Assembly: GCA_037447655.1 (NCBI GenBank)
Contig: JBBHKE010002172.1
Coordinates: forward strand, 62,001 to 126,000
Length of the DNA: 64,000 bases
Direction of reading: 5' to 3'
Source of the DNA: Zygnema cylindricum
Lineage: Eukaryota > Streptophyta > Zygnematophyceae > Zygnematales > Zygnemataceae
The position numbers and the translations under genes were made by a program. Positions 62,173 to 64,000 of the stretch are shown here, one piece after another; position 1 is the stretch's first letter, and each line of letters opens with the position of its first letter. The notes beneath the pieces were generated by a model that saw nothing but the letters and a program-made list of their open reading frames with translations, was not told where the DNA came from and did no database searches.

Positions 62173-62897
62173 TGTTCTTAAGTGCTCACCAATTCATATA
62201 CAAGCATCCAAACCTCACAAAACTCTATCAGAGTATAGAGTAGCATAAACACTGATAACTCCCAAAGTTATAGCACAATTGACCGGACAACACTCAAGAT
62301 ATAATACTCAGAAGTTTCCCAAAAACTGTTTGCAGTTTTACTACTTGGAAGTCTGGATTCATAATATGTTATGAGTCCTAAGTCTTATACTTGTGTTGAA
62401 CTGGCAACACCAGTGTACTTGAGAGGTACATCAAACCACCAAGCTACCACTAACCTGTCAAGCTACCATTGAGCTATCACTAAGCTACCAGTGAGCTATC
62501 ACTAAGCTAACTAGAATCGTATCTATCGCAGTTGCTCTATCCTGTACAGAATCACATTAAGAACATCAGACGTTGCGTTGTCCGTACGGACAATATCAAA
62601 TATAATCGTGGTTGCCTTGTCCTGTCTGTGTTGCAGCTTCGCTGCTGCGCTGCTCTGCTGTATAGCATCTGCTCTGTTGTATAGCAGCTGCTCTGCTGTA
62701 TAGCAGCTGCTCTGCTGTATAGCAGTTGCGCTGCTGTGTAGTAGCTGCGCTGTTGTATAGCAGCTGCGCTGCTGTATAGCAGCTTCGCTGCTCTGTTGTA
62801 TAGCAGCTGCGCTACTCTGTCTGTATAGCAGCTGCGCTGCTTTGTCTGTAAAGCAGTTGCGCTGCTCTGAGATTGAAAGCTTTCCAAAAAGACAACA
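62173..62897 (-). mobile_element. Copia LTR, right copy (5' LTR of main element)
   Basis: Minus-strand start TGTTGTC at 62897, end AACA at 62173, followed by TGGTAT resembling the tRNA-iMet primer site. It contains a cluster of about ten tandem AGCAGCTGCGCTGCTGTAT-type units at 62640-62860, mostly perfect AGCAGCTGCT/AGCAGCTGCG palindromes. Confidence 0.87.
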
Positions 62898-63982
62898 GAT
62901 ACATCTTCAACGGAGGAGACAAACGAAGGAGAGGTGGTGGACAAAGGAAAGGAGAAGGAGACGACCACACCAATAGCAACTGGTTCAACATTCATTTCAC
63001 ATATTCTGAGGAACGAGGAGAATGATACTGATACCTGGGACTTCAACAATATGGCGGCAAAGCACTTCATATTCCGCCATCTTACTCAAGGGCTTGCATG
63101 TCCTCATTTGCAGGTAGAAAGGGCATCCGATCTTTGGATGGCTCTCATAGAGATGTACCGAAATGGTACGATTCAGCAACAACAGTTGGCTGATCAGAAA
63201 GTGAAAGAGTATGTATACAAAGGGGGGAAGATGTTCAATTTTTGCAATGAGCTTGCTACACCTTTTATGGAGCTAAAGAGTGCTGGAAAAGATTTTAGTG
63301 AAAAAGAAAAGGTTAACTGTTTACTCATGAAGTTACCCGATGAGTTCGAGAACATAGTCAACCGTGTGCAGGACTTGCCACACTCAAGGTGGATATGGAA
63401 CTCAGTGGTAGGGATGATTCTCGTTCGGGAGAATACGATTGAGATTCGAAGGGGAGGAAAGAGTGGGCAAGCCTTGGCAGCTACGACCGATTGGAGGAAT
63501 AAGGATTCCCGGAAATCGGTCAAAAATTATGGGGGGAGGGACCAGAAAAATTGGACCGACGAGTTCGGACCAAGGGCTCCCAAAGGTTTATGTCATTTTT
63601 GTAAGAAACTGGGGCACTATATGGCAGAGTGCACTAAGCTAACCGAGCTTCGGTTAAGGAGGGGCAGTCCGGTGGAACCCCGAGAGGAAAGAAAAAGGCC
63701 TTTGTGACACACATACATGAGGCGGAATCTAAGGAGGAGGACGATGAGCTTTTATTGGATGAGGAGTTGGAGGCGAAAAACGAGGTCGAAATTCCACGAA
63801 GGCAGAAATGTGTTTACGGTGGATTGAAAGGTGAAGCAGGCTGGATTGTAGATTCAGGTGCCTCCATGCACATGTGTAAGGATAAACACCTGTTCACTAA
63901 TATAAGAAAGATTTCCACCGTAGAGATAGAGTACGGGGATAGGAGGATATTCACTACTACTCTTGTAGGATCAATAATCTGA
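62898..63982 (+). pseudogene. Second Copia element: gag and protease fragment
   Basis: Plus-strand frame 62934-63707 encodes gag (FNFCNELATPFMELKSAGKDFSEKEKV, LLMKLPDEFENIV) with the CCHC zinc knuckle CHFCKKLGHYMAEC. A shifted frame (63704-63982) encodes the aspartic protease start WIVDSGASMHMC and ends at a TGA. It begins directly beside the LTR of the minus-strand element, without its own LTR or gag N-terminus, so the minus element probably inserted in it or recombined with it. The sequence of gag differs from the minus-strand copy, so it is another Copia lineage. Integrase and beyond lie outside the window. Confidence 0.85.
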
Positions 63983-64000
63983 AAGTGTTCGTAGAAGGAA

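Noticed and set aside
62891-62902. GATAC beside the Copia LTR as a 5-bp target duplication
   Set aside because: The matching GATAC on the left lies within the leader next to the gag start codon, not at an LTR end, so the match is chance.
1-64000. CRISPR array, rRNA operon or bacterial operon
   Set aside because: No regularly spaced direct repeats with unique spacers, no rRNA sequence, and all real genes are intron-bearing or eukaryotic in type.

Overview
This window looks like nuclear DNA from a plant-lineage eukaryote, most likely a streptophyte (charophyte-type) alga or early-diverging land plant. The genes are split by long GT-AG introns. Their products look plant-like: a plant-type pyruvate decarboxylase, an aleurain-like protease, and two proteins with organelle-targeting leaders. 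The spaces between genes are packed with plant-type Copia, hAT and Harbinger-like elements. The organism is an inference; no rRNA or organelle marker is present to confirm it.

Left third (1-22.6 kb), gene-rich. A divergent pair, organellar tyrosyl-tRNA synthetase (minus strand, runs off the left edge) and an AFG1-type mitochondrial AAA ATPase (plus strand), starts from a shared 1.4-kb spacer that holds a hAT-like MITE. A complete ten-exon pyruvate decarboxylase gene (minus strand) converges on AFG1. All exon chains for these three genes were rebuilt by hand, and every junction keeps the reading frame. The decarboxylase introns hold an 11-bp minisatellite split by a hAT-like MITE, a GC-AG intron, and a CAC/ATC array carrying a 487-bp miniature LTR retroelement. 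One LTR of that element contains a complete tRNA-like cloverleaf.

Middle (22.6-36.4 kb), no recognised gene. It holds an ACGTC-rich direct repeat, a purine-to-pyrimidine switch tract, a hAT-like MITE and then a nest of Harbinger-like elements (3-bp TAA/TTA target duplications, GGGT-type inverted ends) inserted into one another between 25.7 and 35.5 kb.

Right-centre (36.4-49.8 kb): a newly assembled secreted 296-residue Pmp-like (GGA[I/V] / FxxN) repeat protein whose exons coincide with its repeats; the 3' half of a cathepsin H/aleurain-type cysteine protease; a 40-bp minisatellite; a second pair of nested Harbinger-like elements; and an intronless two-repeat MYB/SANT protein.

Right end (49.8-64 kb): degenerate repeats, a hAT transposase relic with stop codons, a frameshifted minus-strand Copia element whose 3' LTR is followed by a second primer-site-and-gag start, and a plus-strand Copia gag-protease fragment. 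The host genes do not form a pathway. Their common thread is organelle and housekeeping function set in repeat-rich introns and spacers.
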